Shown piece after piece: positions 1 to 7,574 of a DNA stretch of 12,389 bases. Location: positions 1 through 12,389 of the forward strand of contig JAILDD010000236.1 in NCBI GenBank assembly GCA_024689605.1, given 5' to 3'. Made by a program: the position numbers and the translations under genes. The notes under the pieces were generated by a model. It saw nothing but the letters and a program-made list of their open reading frames with translations, was not told the DNA's origin and ran no database searches. Position 1 is the first letter of the stretch. Each line of letters opens with the position of its first letter. The stretch is from Lachnospiraceae bacterium. GTDB lineage: Bacteria > Bacillota_A > Clostridia > Lachnospirales > Lachnospiraceae.

Positions 1-775
1 TTTCCGCAACCACTTTCAGTAATTCCTCGTCCTTTGATATATCAATGGAACACTGCGTCATCCAGTGCATCTTAAGCTTTTTTATCTCACTGCAGAGAGC
101 AAAGGCATACTCCCTGTTTGAAAATAGATTGTCATCCAGCAAAAGGAACTGCTTGAATCCGAGTTCCTTTACCCGCTTTATATCCCGGATCACGTCCGGT
201 ATCTCACGCCTTAAATACTGGCCGTGATACAGACAGTATATGGAGCAGAAACTGCAGGTCTTTGGGCACCCTCTTCCCGCCTGTACCGGAAGAAAATTAC
301 CTATCCTCTTTTTCAGTACCAGCTCGTACCTGGGCAGCGGAGTCTCTAACTTCGTAAGTTTCTTTTGATACACCTTCTTAAGCGTGCCGTTACGGTAATC
401 CTCTATCATCTCGCCCCAGGTCTCTTCCGAATCGCCTATCATGACGCTGTCACAGTATTTCTTCGCTTCTTCAGGCATCAGTGAAACCATATAGCCACCC
501 AGGATAACTGTTTTTCCCAGCGCCCTGAATTTATTCGCTATGTCAATGGTACGCATCACGGCATGTCCCATGCTGCTTATGCCTATCAGCTCCGCATCAG
601 TGTCAAAAGGCACATCCTCAATGGTCTCATAGCACAGCTCCACCTCAAAATCATCAGGCGTAAGTGCTGCCAGAAGCGGAAGTGCAAGACCCACAAAATA
701 GAGCCTGCTCTTCTTTACCAGGTTACCGTACTGGTCATATGGTGTAGGTTGTATTAATAAAATCTTATTTTTCAT
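1..775 (-). CDS. B12-binding radical SAM protein E (N-terminal 258 codons, runs off the left edge)
   Basis: This is the N-terminal part of a cobalamin-type radical SAM enzyme; the reading frame is open from the ATG at 775 to base 1 and continues outside the window. Residues 1 to about 130 look like a B12-binding Rossmann domain: strand MKNKILLIQP at the start, an ELIGISSMG segment near 62-70, and VILGGY near 90-95. I see no DxHxxG cobalamin-ligand motif, which is often lost in class B radical SAM proteins. The radical SAM core starts with C170-x3-C174-x2-C177 (GRGCPKTCSFCS), the ligands of the 4Fe-4S cluster that cleaves SAM, followed by the LLLDDN strand near 151 bases from the left edge. 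The YQGQYLRRE stretch after the cluster recalls the hopanoid C-2 methylase (HpnP) side of the family rather than proteins A-D. It has its own likely promoter (920-948). The substrate is unknown. The SD is weak (GAGAAG a few bases before ATG). Confidence 0.9.
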   Translation of the reverse strand, partial: MKNKILLIQPTPYDQYGNLVKKSRLYFVGLALPLLAALTPDDFEVELCYETIEDVPFDTDAELIGISSMGHAVMRTIDIANKFRALGKTVILGGYMVSLMPEEAKKYCDSVMIGDSEETWGEMIEDYRNGTLKKVYQKKLTKLETPLPRYELVLKKRIGNFLPVQAGRGCPKTCSFCSIYCLYHGQYLRREIPDVIRDIKRVKELGFKQFLLLDDNLFSNREYAFALCSEIKKLKMHWMTQCSIDISKDEELLKVVAE

Positions 776-919
776 AAGTACTTCTCACTAAATCCGTGTG
801 CATACACCCATAGGTTTATATCTCAAAACTTCCCACTCACTGTGGCATCGAAACAGTTGCGATACAGTCTGAAGTATACCTTTTCTGCACGATGCAAATC
901 ACAGTTCTGTTTCCAACAA

Positions 920-948
920 ACTATATGTGAGAAATTCCAGTATATCAA
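920..948 (-). promoter_or_regulatory. Sigma-A-type promoter for radical SAM gene E
   Basis: On the minus strand there is TTGATA (943-948) and TATAGT (920-925) separated by exactly 17 bases, a good match to the vegetative consensus TTGACA-17-TATAAT. Transcription would start near 913 and leave a leader of roughly 140 bases before the ATG at 775. It lies in the 192-base gap (776-967) after rSAM A, so gene E can be transcribed independently of the long operon. I see no clear rho-independent terminator in the gap, so readthrough from rSAM A is also possible. Confidence 0.6.
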
Positions 949-967
949 TTCTTCTAATCGAATTTAT

Positions 968-2350
968 CTATAACACAATCATCCGCTTAATCTTTACAAA
1001 AAATACCTTTATGATATACAAAACAGCACCCGGGTAATTATTATCCTTGTATAAAGGTGACTTGCGGTTCTTAAATGCCAGTCCCAGAGAAAGCTTGTAA
1101 TACTCCCTCGTAAATGTTCCCACGCTCATATGCTCCGGCTTCAGAAGACAGTGAAAAAGATCCTGCTTGGTCACATCCTTATTTATCATCTGATCCTCGT
1201 ATTTCTTGTACATGGCAGAACCCTGCATGGGTGTGAATACAGAGACCGTCGGAATAATTTTTCTGGCCGCGATCCAGTTATAAAGTTTCTTAAAATCCTC
1301 TTTGGTCATTCCCGGGTGTACTATAAAAAGCCCTGCACATATCACATTGTTTTCAGCAAGAATACGAATGCATTCCTCATTCTCAGAAACCGTGACTCTC
1401 TTATTATAGGAATCCAGCTCCTCTTCGCTGGTTGCTTCCAGCCCCACCATTATCAGTGAAAGACCTATTTCCGCAAATTCCTTTATTATATCCTCATTGT
1501 GTGCGATAAAATCCGCACGCCCATAGATAAGATATTTCTTATGAATATCCCTCTCCTTTATCAGACGGATAAATTCTTTCAGATAATCCCGGTCAATCAG
1601 GAAATCATCATCAGTAATATGTATCGCCGGCACATCAAGTGACGCAATTTCATCCACTAAACTCTCCACGCTCCTGCAGGCATAGCGTCCGCTGTTCCTG
1701 TTTGTACAGAAGCAGAAATTGCAGGCTTTCCTGCAGCTGTATGAATTCTTTACCAGTGCAAGAGGTCTGAAACAGAGATACCTAAAGCGGTGCTTGTTCT
1801 TATAAAAATATGTCCTGTCCGGAACCGGCAGATCAGCCGGTGTCTCCACCACCTTTGGATTGACTACCCACTCTCCGTTTTCACGGTAGCATATTCCCGG
1901 GATATCCTTTAATGATATCCCTGCAGCACTATCATCTTCTGCCCGCTTCTCCTGCTCTATATATCTGATCAGTTTCTTCTGGTTTTCCAGTCCGCTCAGA
2001 TGATAAAGATAATCTGCCTTTGACCCAAAATAATTTGCGTAATTGATCTCGACATTCGATCCCCCCAAAATAATCTGTATCTTTGGATCATAGGACTTTA
2101 TCACATCACAGTACTTTATCACCAGTTTCTGCTGTGTTATATATCCTGTAACACAGACAACATCCGGCTTAACTTCCTTAAGCTTCTTCTTCATAGAAGT
2201 CAGTTCGTACCTCCGGTCATAAATTACCGCATGATGACCCATGGCAGTAAACACCGTATAGAGATACTCCATCTCTAGCGGTTCATGCTCCACCAGATAT
2301 GTATAACTGAATATTCCTACTGTCTCAGGTTTTATGAGAAGTATGTTCAC
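968..2350 (-). CDS. B12-binding-type radical SAM protein A (460 aa)
   Basis: This is the last gene of the tandem array of four radical SAM paralogues. Residues 1 to about 130 form the B12-binding-like domain (MNILLIKP strand, EPLEMEYL at 23-30, VTGYIT at 67-72, IILGGSNVE at 93-101); no DxHxxG histidine motif is seen. A PDR linker (177-179) leads to the radical SAM core, with cluster ligands C206-x3-C210-x2-C213 and an extra cysteine C215 directly after. Further core marks are TDDDF (246-250), YGRADFIA (276-283), VGLEA (302-306) and YNKR (315-318). The end (about 440-460) is hydrophobic and basic, possibly membrane-touching. The start is a GTG at 2350: an in-frame TGA lies directly upstream and an AGAGG SD sits at 2361-2365. 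The gap to rSAM B is 17 bases. It most resembles rSAM D of the same array. Role by family: radical chemistry (methyl transfer, C-C bond formation) on an unactivated carbon; the substrate is not known. Confidence 0.93.
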   Translation of the reverse strand: MNILLIKPETVGIFSYTYLVEHEPLEMEYLYTVFTAMGHHAVIYDRRYELTSMKKKLKEVKPDVVCVTGYITQQKLVIKYCDVIKSYDPKIQIILGGSNVEINYANYFGSKADYLYHLSGLENQKKLIRYIEQEKRAEDDSAAGISLKDIPGICYRENGEWVVNPKVVETPADLPVPDRTYFYKNKHRFRYLCFRPLALVKNSYSCRKACNFCFCTNRNSGRYACRSVESLVDEIASLDVPAIHITDDDFLIDRDYLKEFIRLIKERDIHKKYLIYGRADFIAHNEDIIKEFAEIGLSLIMVGLEATSEEELDSYNKRVTVSENEECIRILAENNVICAGLFIVHPGMTKEDFKKLYNWIAARKIIPTVSVFTPMQGSAMYKKYEDQMINKDVTKQDLFHCLLKPEHMSVGTFTREYYKLSLGLAFKNRKSPLYKDNNYPGAVLYIIKVFFVKIKRMIVL

Positions 2351-2367
2351 TCACAAAATTCCTCTTA

Positions 2368-3690
2368 TCATTTATTCTTATACTTTTTATTGAACAGATG
2401 AGTTATCCCCGCCCAGTAGATCCGAGGATAGTTCACATAGTAAAGGAAATGAAACTCCAGCTTGAACAGAAGCATGGGCATATTGCTCGGCTTCATCAGA
2501 ACGCTGGTACCACCGGTTCTTCTGTAGGTATAGTTGTAAAGTTTGTCCTTGTTTTCCTCATATACACTCGTACCCTTAAACGGAATGAGGATACTGAAAA
2601 GAACCCATATCAGGCCTTCGTCTCTTATGAACCTGTTTATGTTCATGAAGTCCTTATGCTTGAAATCATAGTTTATGACAAAGAGTCCCACACAGAGCAT
2701 ATTATGCTCCCTGAGTATCCGTACAGCATTTTTATTTATAACCACGCTGGAATTCTTATTGTATTTCTCAAGGGTAGAATCCTCCACTGCTTCCAGCCCC
2801 ACCAGCATATCACGGATGCCTGCCTTGTAAATAAGAGGCATGATGTCCTCGCAGTTCACTATACTGTCCGCCCTGGAAAAGATCATAAAAGTCTTGTGGC
2901 AGCCGAGTGCCAGAAGTCTTTCGCAAAATTCCTTCACCCGCTCTTTATTGACCAGGAAGTCATCATCTATGATAAAGATCTTGTCATTGTCAAGATTCAT
3001 GATCTCATCTATCACATCGTCCAGTTCCCGCACCCTGTAAGCACAGCTGTTGAACTGCCTTGATATACAGAACTTACAGTTCTGGGGACAGGAAAAAGCA
3101 GTTTTCATCATAGAAAAGCAGCCCTTTGCCAGCACTTTGAACTTATCCCTGTTCTCATAGAAATGGCTTCTGTCCGGAAGTATCCCGTAATCGCTCACAG
3201 GCTCCCCCTTAAGATTCTGCACCCATTTTCCATTTTCATCGCGGAAGGAAATGCCGCTGCAGTTCTTAAGAGTTTCGATTTCCATGTCATTCCTTACGGC
3301 AAGACGGAACGAATCCAGGCCGTTGTCATAGTAAACATAATCAACCTCATCCAGCAGGAAGTCCTCGTGATTGATGACCACTTCCGGCCCCCCTACCATT
3401 ATCTTTACATCAGGACGTTTTTTCCTCAGGAATTTAATGAGCTTCAGAACATACCATGCAGTATTGGACATAACAGAAAAACCCGCAACGGTAACGCCAT
3501 TATCGTCTATCTTTTTTAAAAGACGTGAATACCTTCCTATGGGGCTTTCTATGCTCTCGTCATAGATAAAGCCTTCCCTCCCCTCTGCCTTAATGCAGGC
3601 CATAAGATACTCCAGGCCCAGGGGTTCCAGACTTGCAACTCTCTTATCATAATGGACACGTACAAACATGTATTTCTGCTTCATGATCAA
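2368..3690 (-). CDS. B12-binding-type radical SAM protein B (440 aa)
   Basis: This is the third of the four tandem paralogues in order of transcription. The B12-binding-like domain spans roughly 1-135 (LEPLGLEYL at 21-29, IMVGGPE at 97-103, YYDNGLDSF at 120-128). The PDR linker is at 172-174 and the cluster ligands are C201-x3-C205-x2-C208. Unlike A, C and D it lacks the extra cysteine two residues after the last ligand (I209, S210 here). Core marks are IDDDF (241-245), SRADS (272-276), VGLEA (297-301) and YNKN (310-313). The C-terminal part (about 405-435) is rich in aromatic and hydrophobic residues. The start is uncertain: TTG at 3690 gives a 4-base overlap with the stop of rSAM C and has an AGG about 6 bases upstream, while the ATG at 3684 leaves a 2-base gap; either implies translational coupling. 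Its sequence is closest to rSAM C. The EPLGLE opening recalls hopanoid C-3 methylase HpnR, but nothing here points to hopanoids. The substrate is unknown. Confidence 0.92.
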   Translation of the reverse strand: MIMKQKYMFVRVHYDKRVASLEPLGLEYLMACIKAEGREGFIYDESIESPIGRYSRLLKKIDDNGVTVAGFSVMSNTAWYVLKLIKFLRKKRPDVKIMVGGPEVVINHEDFLLDEVDYVYYDNGLDSFRLAVRNDMEIETLKNCSGISFRDENGKWVQNLKGEPVSDYGILPDRSHFYENRDKFKVLAKGCFSMMKTAFSCPQNCKFCISRQFNSCAYRVRELDDVIDEIMNLDNDKIFIIDDDFLVNKERVKEFCERLLALGCHKTFMIFSRADSIVNCEDIMPLIYKAGIRDMLVGLEAVEDSTLEKYNKNSSVVINKNAVRILREHNMLCVGLFVINYDFKHKDFMNINRFIRDEGLIWVLFSILIPFKGTSVYEENKDKLYNYTYRRTGGTSVLMKPSNMPMLLFKLEFHFLYYVNYPRIYWAGITHLFNKKYKNK

Positions 3691-5030
3691 AACCAGCCTG
3701 TTCTCTTTGTATCATAACCTGTGCCGAAAAATGTCCTTACCATTATCTTTGGATAGGTCAGCACATGTATCCAGTAGTAACGGAACATGTATTCAAAGGA
3801 TGACATATTGGTGGGCTTAATGGTAATATGAGTTCCATCAAGCCTCCAGGATTTAAAATTCACCACCATGTCTTTATACTCATCATAGGCATCCGTACCT
3901 TTGTAGGGCGTAAAAATTCCGAACACCACCCACAGCAGGTTATTATCCTTAATGAATTTCATCAGGTTGCGGAAATCTTTCCTGGTAGCTGTATAGCTGA
4001 TAACAAACAGTCCGTCACAGACGATATTATTATCCAGAAGATTCTTTATGGCTTTTTCGTTTATCTCCTTTGATGTCTGCTTGTTATACTCATCCAGCAG
4101 TTCATCTGTGATAGCCTCCAGCCCCACAAGTATGTCCCTGAAGCCCGCCTCATACGCCAGGGGAAGAACATCAGGATTCTCAGCAATGAAATCAGCCCTT
4201 GCATATGCCATGAATTCCTTTTTTATTCCTCTTCTGATAACCTCGTTACAGAACTCAATGACACGTTCCTTATGGAAGAAAAACGTATCATCAACGAACC
4301 ATACCTTGTCGTGCTTAAGCTCCTCCAGCTCATCAAGCACTTCATTCATATCACGTTCAGTATATACGCCGCTATTCATTTTGGTACAGTAGCAGAAACT
4401 GCAGTTAAATGGGCAGGAAAAAGAAGCTTTGCTGAGAGCATACTTCCCCTTCATGAAAATGTAATTTTTCTTAAGTCCTCTGTAAAAAGCAGTCCTGTCC
4501 GGCTTGTTTATGAAACCGCATACCGGGTCGCCTTTTTCCTTTACAACCCATTCGCCGTTCTTCTTAAATGCAATGCCTGTCTGCTCATCCATTACATTAA
4601 TATCAAGTCCTGCTGACCATATGGCCTTCAATGACCTAAGTCCGTTATCATAATAGACAATATCAATATCATCGGTTAAAAACTCACGGTAATTCATTTC
4701 CGCTTCCGGTCCGCCCACCATTATCGTTATATCCGGAAACTTCTGTTTGAGCTGCTTCGCCCTTTTTGTAATATAGTCAACCGTATTCGCATTGGCATTC
4801 AGCCCCACAAAATTATATCCGCCCTTTTTAATAATGCTGCACATCCTGCTGAAGCGGAAAGTCCAGGGTCTGTCGAACTCATCATGTATCTCGCAGGGGA
4901 TTTCCAGATCCCTTGCAAGACCGGCAAGATACTCCAGTCCCAATGGTTCCAGATGTGCCACAAGGGACGAATACTTCGGACGTATGAGAAGAACCTTCAG
5001 TTCTTTTTTTGCATCATTTGACTGTGACAT
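3687..5030 (-). CDS. B12-binding-type radical SAM protein C (447 aa)
   Basis: This is the second paralogue of the array. The B12-binding-like domain covers about 10-140 (LKVLLIRP at 11-18, HLEPLGLEYL at 26-35, IMVGGPEAEMN at 103-113, YYDNGLRS at 126-133). The PDR linker is at 177-179, followed by the radical SAM core with C206-x3-C210-x2-C213 and an additional C215. The usual DDDF is altered to VDDTF (246-250). Other marks are YARADFIA (276-283), VGLEA (302-306) and YNKQT (315-319). The tail (about 412-447) is aromatic and basic (YYWIHVLTYPKIMV) and may touch the membrane or bind an acyl chain. The start ATG at 5030 is fixed by an AGAGGG SD at 5036-5041 with 5-base spacing. It is nearest to rSAM B in sequence, for example over the GGPE and YYDNGL segments and the KPTNM/KPSNM motif. 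The gap to rSAM D is 13 bases. Function by family only: SAM radical chemistry, probably cobalamin-assisted; substrate unknown. Confidence 0.93.
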   Translation of the reverse strand: MSQSNDAKKELKVLLIRPKYSSLVAHLEPLGLEYLAGLARDLEIPCEIHDEFDRPWTFRFSRMCSIIKKGGYNFVGLNANANTVDYITKRAKQLKQKFPDITIMVGGPEAEMNYREFLTDDIDIVYYDNGLRSLKAIWSAGLDINVMDEQTGIAFKKNGEWVVKEKGDPVCGFINKPDRTAFYRGLKKNYIFMKGKYALSKASFSCPFNCSFCYCTKMNSGVYTERDMNEVLDELEELKHDKVWFVDDTFFFHKERVIEFCNEVIRRGIKKEFMAYARADFIAENPDVLPLAYEAGFRDILVGLEAITDELLDEYNKQTSKEINEKAIKNLLDNNIVCDGLFVISYTATRKDFRNLMKFIKDNNLLWVVFGIFTPYKGTDAYDEYKDMVVNFKSWRLDGTHITIKPTNMSSFEYMFRYYWIHVLTYPKIMVRTFFGTGYDTKRTGWF

Positions 5031-5043
5031 AAATACCCTCTTT

Positions 5044-6420
5044 CTATCCGTGCTTCCTCTCCCCCATGATCAGCTTCTTCCAGTACTGGTTGTTTACCAT
5101 TGCGGCTCCCCAGGTCAGTTTAAGCGTATCATGCAGGCCGTATTTCTTCACCATATACCACCAGCTCACGGGATTTGCAGTGATCAGGTAATACAGGACC
5201 ATCGTATACCAGTAATACCTGCGTACGGAAATATGGTCCGGCCGCACCACCAGATGTGCAAGATCCCATTTTTCGTACTCATCCTCTCCCACTATAAACC
5301 TCGGCCTGTACTTTTCATAAATGTCTGTCCCCCGTAAAGGCGTCAGAGGCTGCAGGTTTACAAATACCAGCCCCAGCTTTTTTATCCATTTATGAAGCGC
5401 TGAGAAATCCGCCCAGGTCCAGTCAAGTCCAAGGATAAACGTGCCATAGCACTCCACGTCATATTTCCTGAGGGTACCCACTGCCTTTTCATTTATCTCC
5501 ACATTTGTCCGCTTGTTGTAGTCATCCAGCTGTCTGCTGTCACAGGATTCAAGACCTACAATGACAGCCCGAAGTCCCACTTCCTTGAAACGCTTAATGA
5601 CATCATCGTTTGCTGCGATAAAATCTGCTCTGCCATATATCAGATATTTTTTCTTTATGTCCCGCTTTTCCAGCAGGTCGCAGAACTCAAGGATCCTCTT
5701 CCTGTCTACAAGGAAATCGTCATCCACTATATAAATTTCCGTTTCCTTTATGGATTCAAGTTCTTCAACTATGCTTTCAAGGCTTCTGGCAAAATACTGG
5801 TCATCCATTATCTGCCTGCAGAAACAGAACTTGCAGTTGTAGGGACAGCCGAAGGAGGTCTTGATAAGGCTGCAGTTCCTGTGGAACATGTAATAATACT
5901 TTGAGCGGTATGCATCTACCTTGCTCCTGTCCGGGAAACGGTAATCAAATACAGTATCCTTTTTAGGTGCGGGCTTTTCTCCCGAATAGATGCACTCTAT
6001 CTCATCCTCCGGTTTCTTTCCCTCAAGTGAATTCAAAATATCTATAAAAGTCCTTATACCATTTGCCCGAATGATATAATCCACATACTCGCTTTCAAAA
6101 TCCCCGGGATTTACCTCAGCATGGACCCCGCCGATAATGGTCTTTATGCCGGGATCCACCTCTTTGGCTTTTCTCGCATAATCCTTCATAATATTTACAT
6201 GGGAGATATAGCCTGTAATTCCCACCACATCAGGCGCATACTTTTTCACAAAATACTTCACATCTTTTTTCTCGATGATCATATCTATTATGGTACATGT
6301 ATGTCCGAGGGGTTCTATATTTGCGGAAATATATTCAAGCTCCAGGGGCTCGCAGATCATCACGTTCTGCAGTCCTATGGTCTCTTTATCCGGTCTCGGT
6401 CTGAATAACAATACGTTCAT
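5044..6420 (-). CDS. B12-binding-type radical SAM protein D (458 aa)
   Basis: This is the first radical SAM gene of the array. The B12-binding-like domain spans about 1-135 (MNVLLFRP, CEPLELEYI at 23-31, GITGYISHV at 67-75, IIGGVHAEVN at 95-104, RANGIR at 118-123). The PDR linker is at 163-165 and the 4Fe-4S ligands are C192-x3-C196-x2-C199, again with an extra cysteine, C201. Core marks are VDDDF (232-236), YGRADFIA (262-269), VGLES (288-292) and YNKRT (301-305). The C-terminus (about 400-450) is long and tryptophan/tyrosine-rich, which would suit a hydrophobic substrate or membrane contact. The ATG at 6420 has a clear AGAGGA SD (6425-6430). The 44 bases between it and the upstream acyltransferase gene are the largest gap within the operon, so an extra start site there is possible, although no promoter stands out. 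It is most similar to rSAM A. Substrate unknown. Confidence 0.93.
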   Translation of the reverse strand: MNVLLFRPRPDKETIGLQNVMICEPLELEYISANIEPLGHTCTIIDMIIEKKDVKYFVKKYAPDVVGITGYISHVNIMKDYARKAKEVDPGIKTIIGGVHAEVNPGDFESEYVDYIIRANGIRTFIDILNSLEGKKPEDEIECIYSGEKPAPKKDTVFDYRFPDRSKVDAYRSKYYYMFHRNCSLIKTSFGCPYNCKFCFCRQIMDDQYFARSLESIVEELESIKETEIYIVDDDFLVDRKRILEFCDLLEKRDIKKKYLIYGRADFIAANDDVIKRFKEVGLRAVIVGLESCDSRQLDDYNKRTNVEINEKAVGTLRKYDVECYGTFILGLDWTWADFSALHKWIKKLGLVFVNLQPLTPLRGTDIYEKYRPRFIVGEDEYEKWDLAHLVVRPDHISVRRYYWYTMVLYYLITANPVSWWYMVKKYGLHDTLKLTWGAAMVNNQYWKKLIMGERKHG

Positions 6421-6424
6421 TGGT

Positions 6425-6430
6425 TCCTCT
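6425..6430 (-). promoter_or_regulatory. Strong ribosome binding site of rSAM D
   Basis: The minus strand reads AGAGGA, with AGAGG 5 bases from the ATG at 6420. It confirms this start and shows that the first radical SAM gene is translated on its own initiation signal, unlike the overlapping acyltransferase genes before it. Confidence 0.7.
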
Positions 6431-6464
6431 GATATCTAATACAAAATACGGCTTTACGGTTTTT

Positions 6465-7574
6465 TCATTCCATCCGAAAAACCTTAAAATCCGGGAAATC
6501 ATATCTGTATTCAAGCAGTCTCTTGCCCAGTATGGCAAACATGTTCAGGAAAGGATTCGTGTGGTGCGCATAAAAGTATCTTTTTGACAATTCTGCACCG
6601 AACTTCATTTTTGTAAGTTCTGATGTCTGCCCGAAATCTATGGTGGTCAGATTTTTCTCGATTGCAAATCCGACTATATGCAGCAGCATGAAGAAATACA
6701 GATCCGCTGTATTCTGCATGCTCTCATAATCCATTCCGCAAAACTGGAAAACCAGCTTTTCACCTTCTTCATGCAGCAGCACAAAACCCGCAGGTCTGCC
6801 GTCCTTTACGAAGACCAGCCTCGTGCCTTCACTTTCTTCAAAAAACTTTCTGTCAAGGCATTCCAGCTTATATTCCGACTTCCTGTACGTATTCAAATAC
6901 AGGGGATATATTTCCCAGTGCTTCACTTTCTTATCAGCTGTTCCCGCCGTATTCTGTACATCAGAAAATTTTCCGGTATCTGCATTTTGGCGACTGTCGG
7001 ATATTTCTTTCCTGTATACACTGACCCCCCTGCACCTTTTCTCAGCCAGCCTTATCCTTCTCCTGTACTGGCTGCGGAGCGAAGCCACATAATCATCTAT
7101 AGTGCGGTATTCTTTTTTTATAGACAGCACGCAGCTCGGAAGGGTCTCGCCAAAACCCATGCCTTTTATTTTTACCGGTTCGTCAACATTTAATATAAGC
7201 TTCCCGCCCTTTATCCTCTTGCAGTAGGAAAGCAGGAATTCAAGGTCATTGGTAACATAGCCGCTGTTACTTAAGGAACACGGGAAGCCGACGGTCTTTA
7301 CATTCATCATCCATTCGGAATTTCCCAATGTCATTATGTTCATCCGGCTTTCGTAAATTATAAAGAAAGCAAAGCTTTCACCGGATTCAATATAATGGTA
7401 TGTCTGCCGAAAGGGATTGGTCTCCTTAAGAAGCTTAAGCATTCCCTCCGTATATGGATACTTTAGTTCCTGAAACACAGCCCTTTTTTTCAGAATATCG
7501 AGCATTACCTCCGGCTGCTCACAGCTGAAAACCTTTATTCTGTCTTTTTCATTTTTAATCGATTTCTTTTTCAT
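6465..7574 (-). CDS. GNAT-fold acyltransferase, BioF2/FemAB-like (369 aa)
   Basis: The protein looks like a GNAT-superfamily acyltransferase of the BioF2-like/FemAB-like type (two related halves). Marks are a DDYVASLRSQYRRRIRLAEK stretch at 160-179, typical of the joint before the second half; a strand segment RLVFVKDGRPAGFVLL (252-267); and the C-terminal DFGQTSELTKMKFG (313-326) followed by YFYAHH, characteristic of this group. Family members move an acyl or aminoacyl group onto an amine or peptidoglycan-like acceptor. Between the halves, residues about 191-216 are a polar, Asp/Asn/Thr/Ser-rich stretch that looks like a flexible insert. The start overlaps the end of the previous acyltransferase gene by 20 bases and no good SD precedes the ATG at 7574, so translation is probably coupled. 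With a ligase and carrier protein just upstream, it may use acyl-ACP as donor (inference). Which acceptor it uses cannot be read from the sequence. Confidence 0.85.
   Translation of the reverse strand: MKKKSIKNEKDRIKVFSCEQPEVMLDILKKRAVFQELKYPYTEGMLKLLKETNPFRQTYHYIESGESFAFFIIYESRMNIMTLGNSEWMMNVKTVGFPCSLSNSGYVTNDLEFLLSYCKRIKGGKLILNVDEPVKIKGMGFGETLPSCVLSIKKEYRTIDDYVASLRSQYRRRIRLAEKRCRGVSVYRKEISDSRQNADTGKFSDVQNTAGTADKKVKHWEIYPLYLNTYRKSEYKLECLDRKFFEESEGTRLVFVKDGRPAGFVLLHEEGEKLVFQFCGMDYESMQNTADLYFFMLLHIVGFAIEKNLTTIDFGQTSELTKMKFGAELSKRYFYAHHTNPFLNMFAILGKRLLEYRYDFPDFKVFRME

Noticed and set aside
845..895. GCATCG/CGATGC inverted pair as a terminator for the long operon
   Set aside because: The arms are only 6 bases, the loop is about 39 bases and there is no T-run after it, so it does not look like a rho-independent terminator.
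776..967. Cobalamin or SAM riboswitch ahead of the B12-type radical SAM gene E
   Set aside because: The roughly 140-base leader shows no B12-box or SAM-I core pattern that I could recognise, and it is too short for a full cobalamin riboswitch with expression platform. A covariance-model search would settle it.
2398..3063. Open frame of 221 codons on the plus strand inside rSAM B
   Set aside because: It lies entirely opposite a well-supported radical SAM gene, has no recognisable domain or SD and is explained as a mirror of the minus-strand codons. The same holds for the other plus-strand frames over 1130-10664.
968..6420. Annotation of the radical SAM array as hopanoid methylases
   Set aside because: The EPLGLE opening and YNK motifs resemble HpnR/HpnP, but no squalene-hopene cyclase or hopanoid gene is near and anaerobic Clostridia usually lack hopanoids. 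The similarity is at superfamily level only.
968..6420. RiPP (ribosomal peptide) cluster with radical SAM maturases
   Set aside because: No short precursor-like gene, RRE domain, SPASM-type cysteine-rich tail or peptidase/transporter is visible; the radical SAM proteins have N-terminal B12-type domains and the neighbours are acyl-handling genes.
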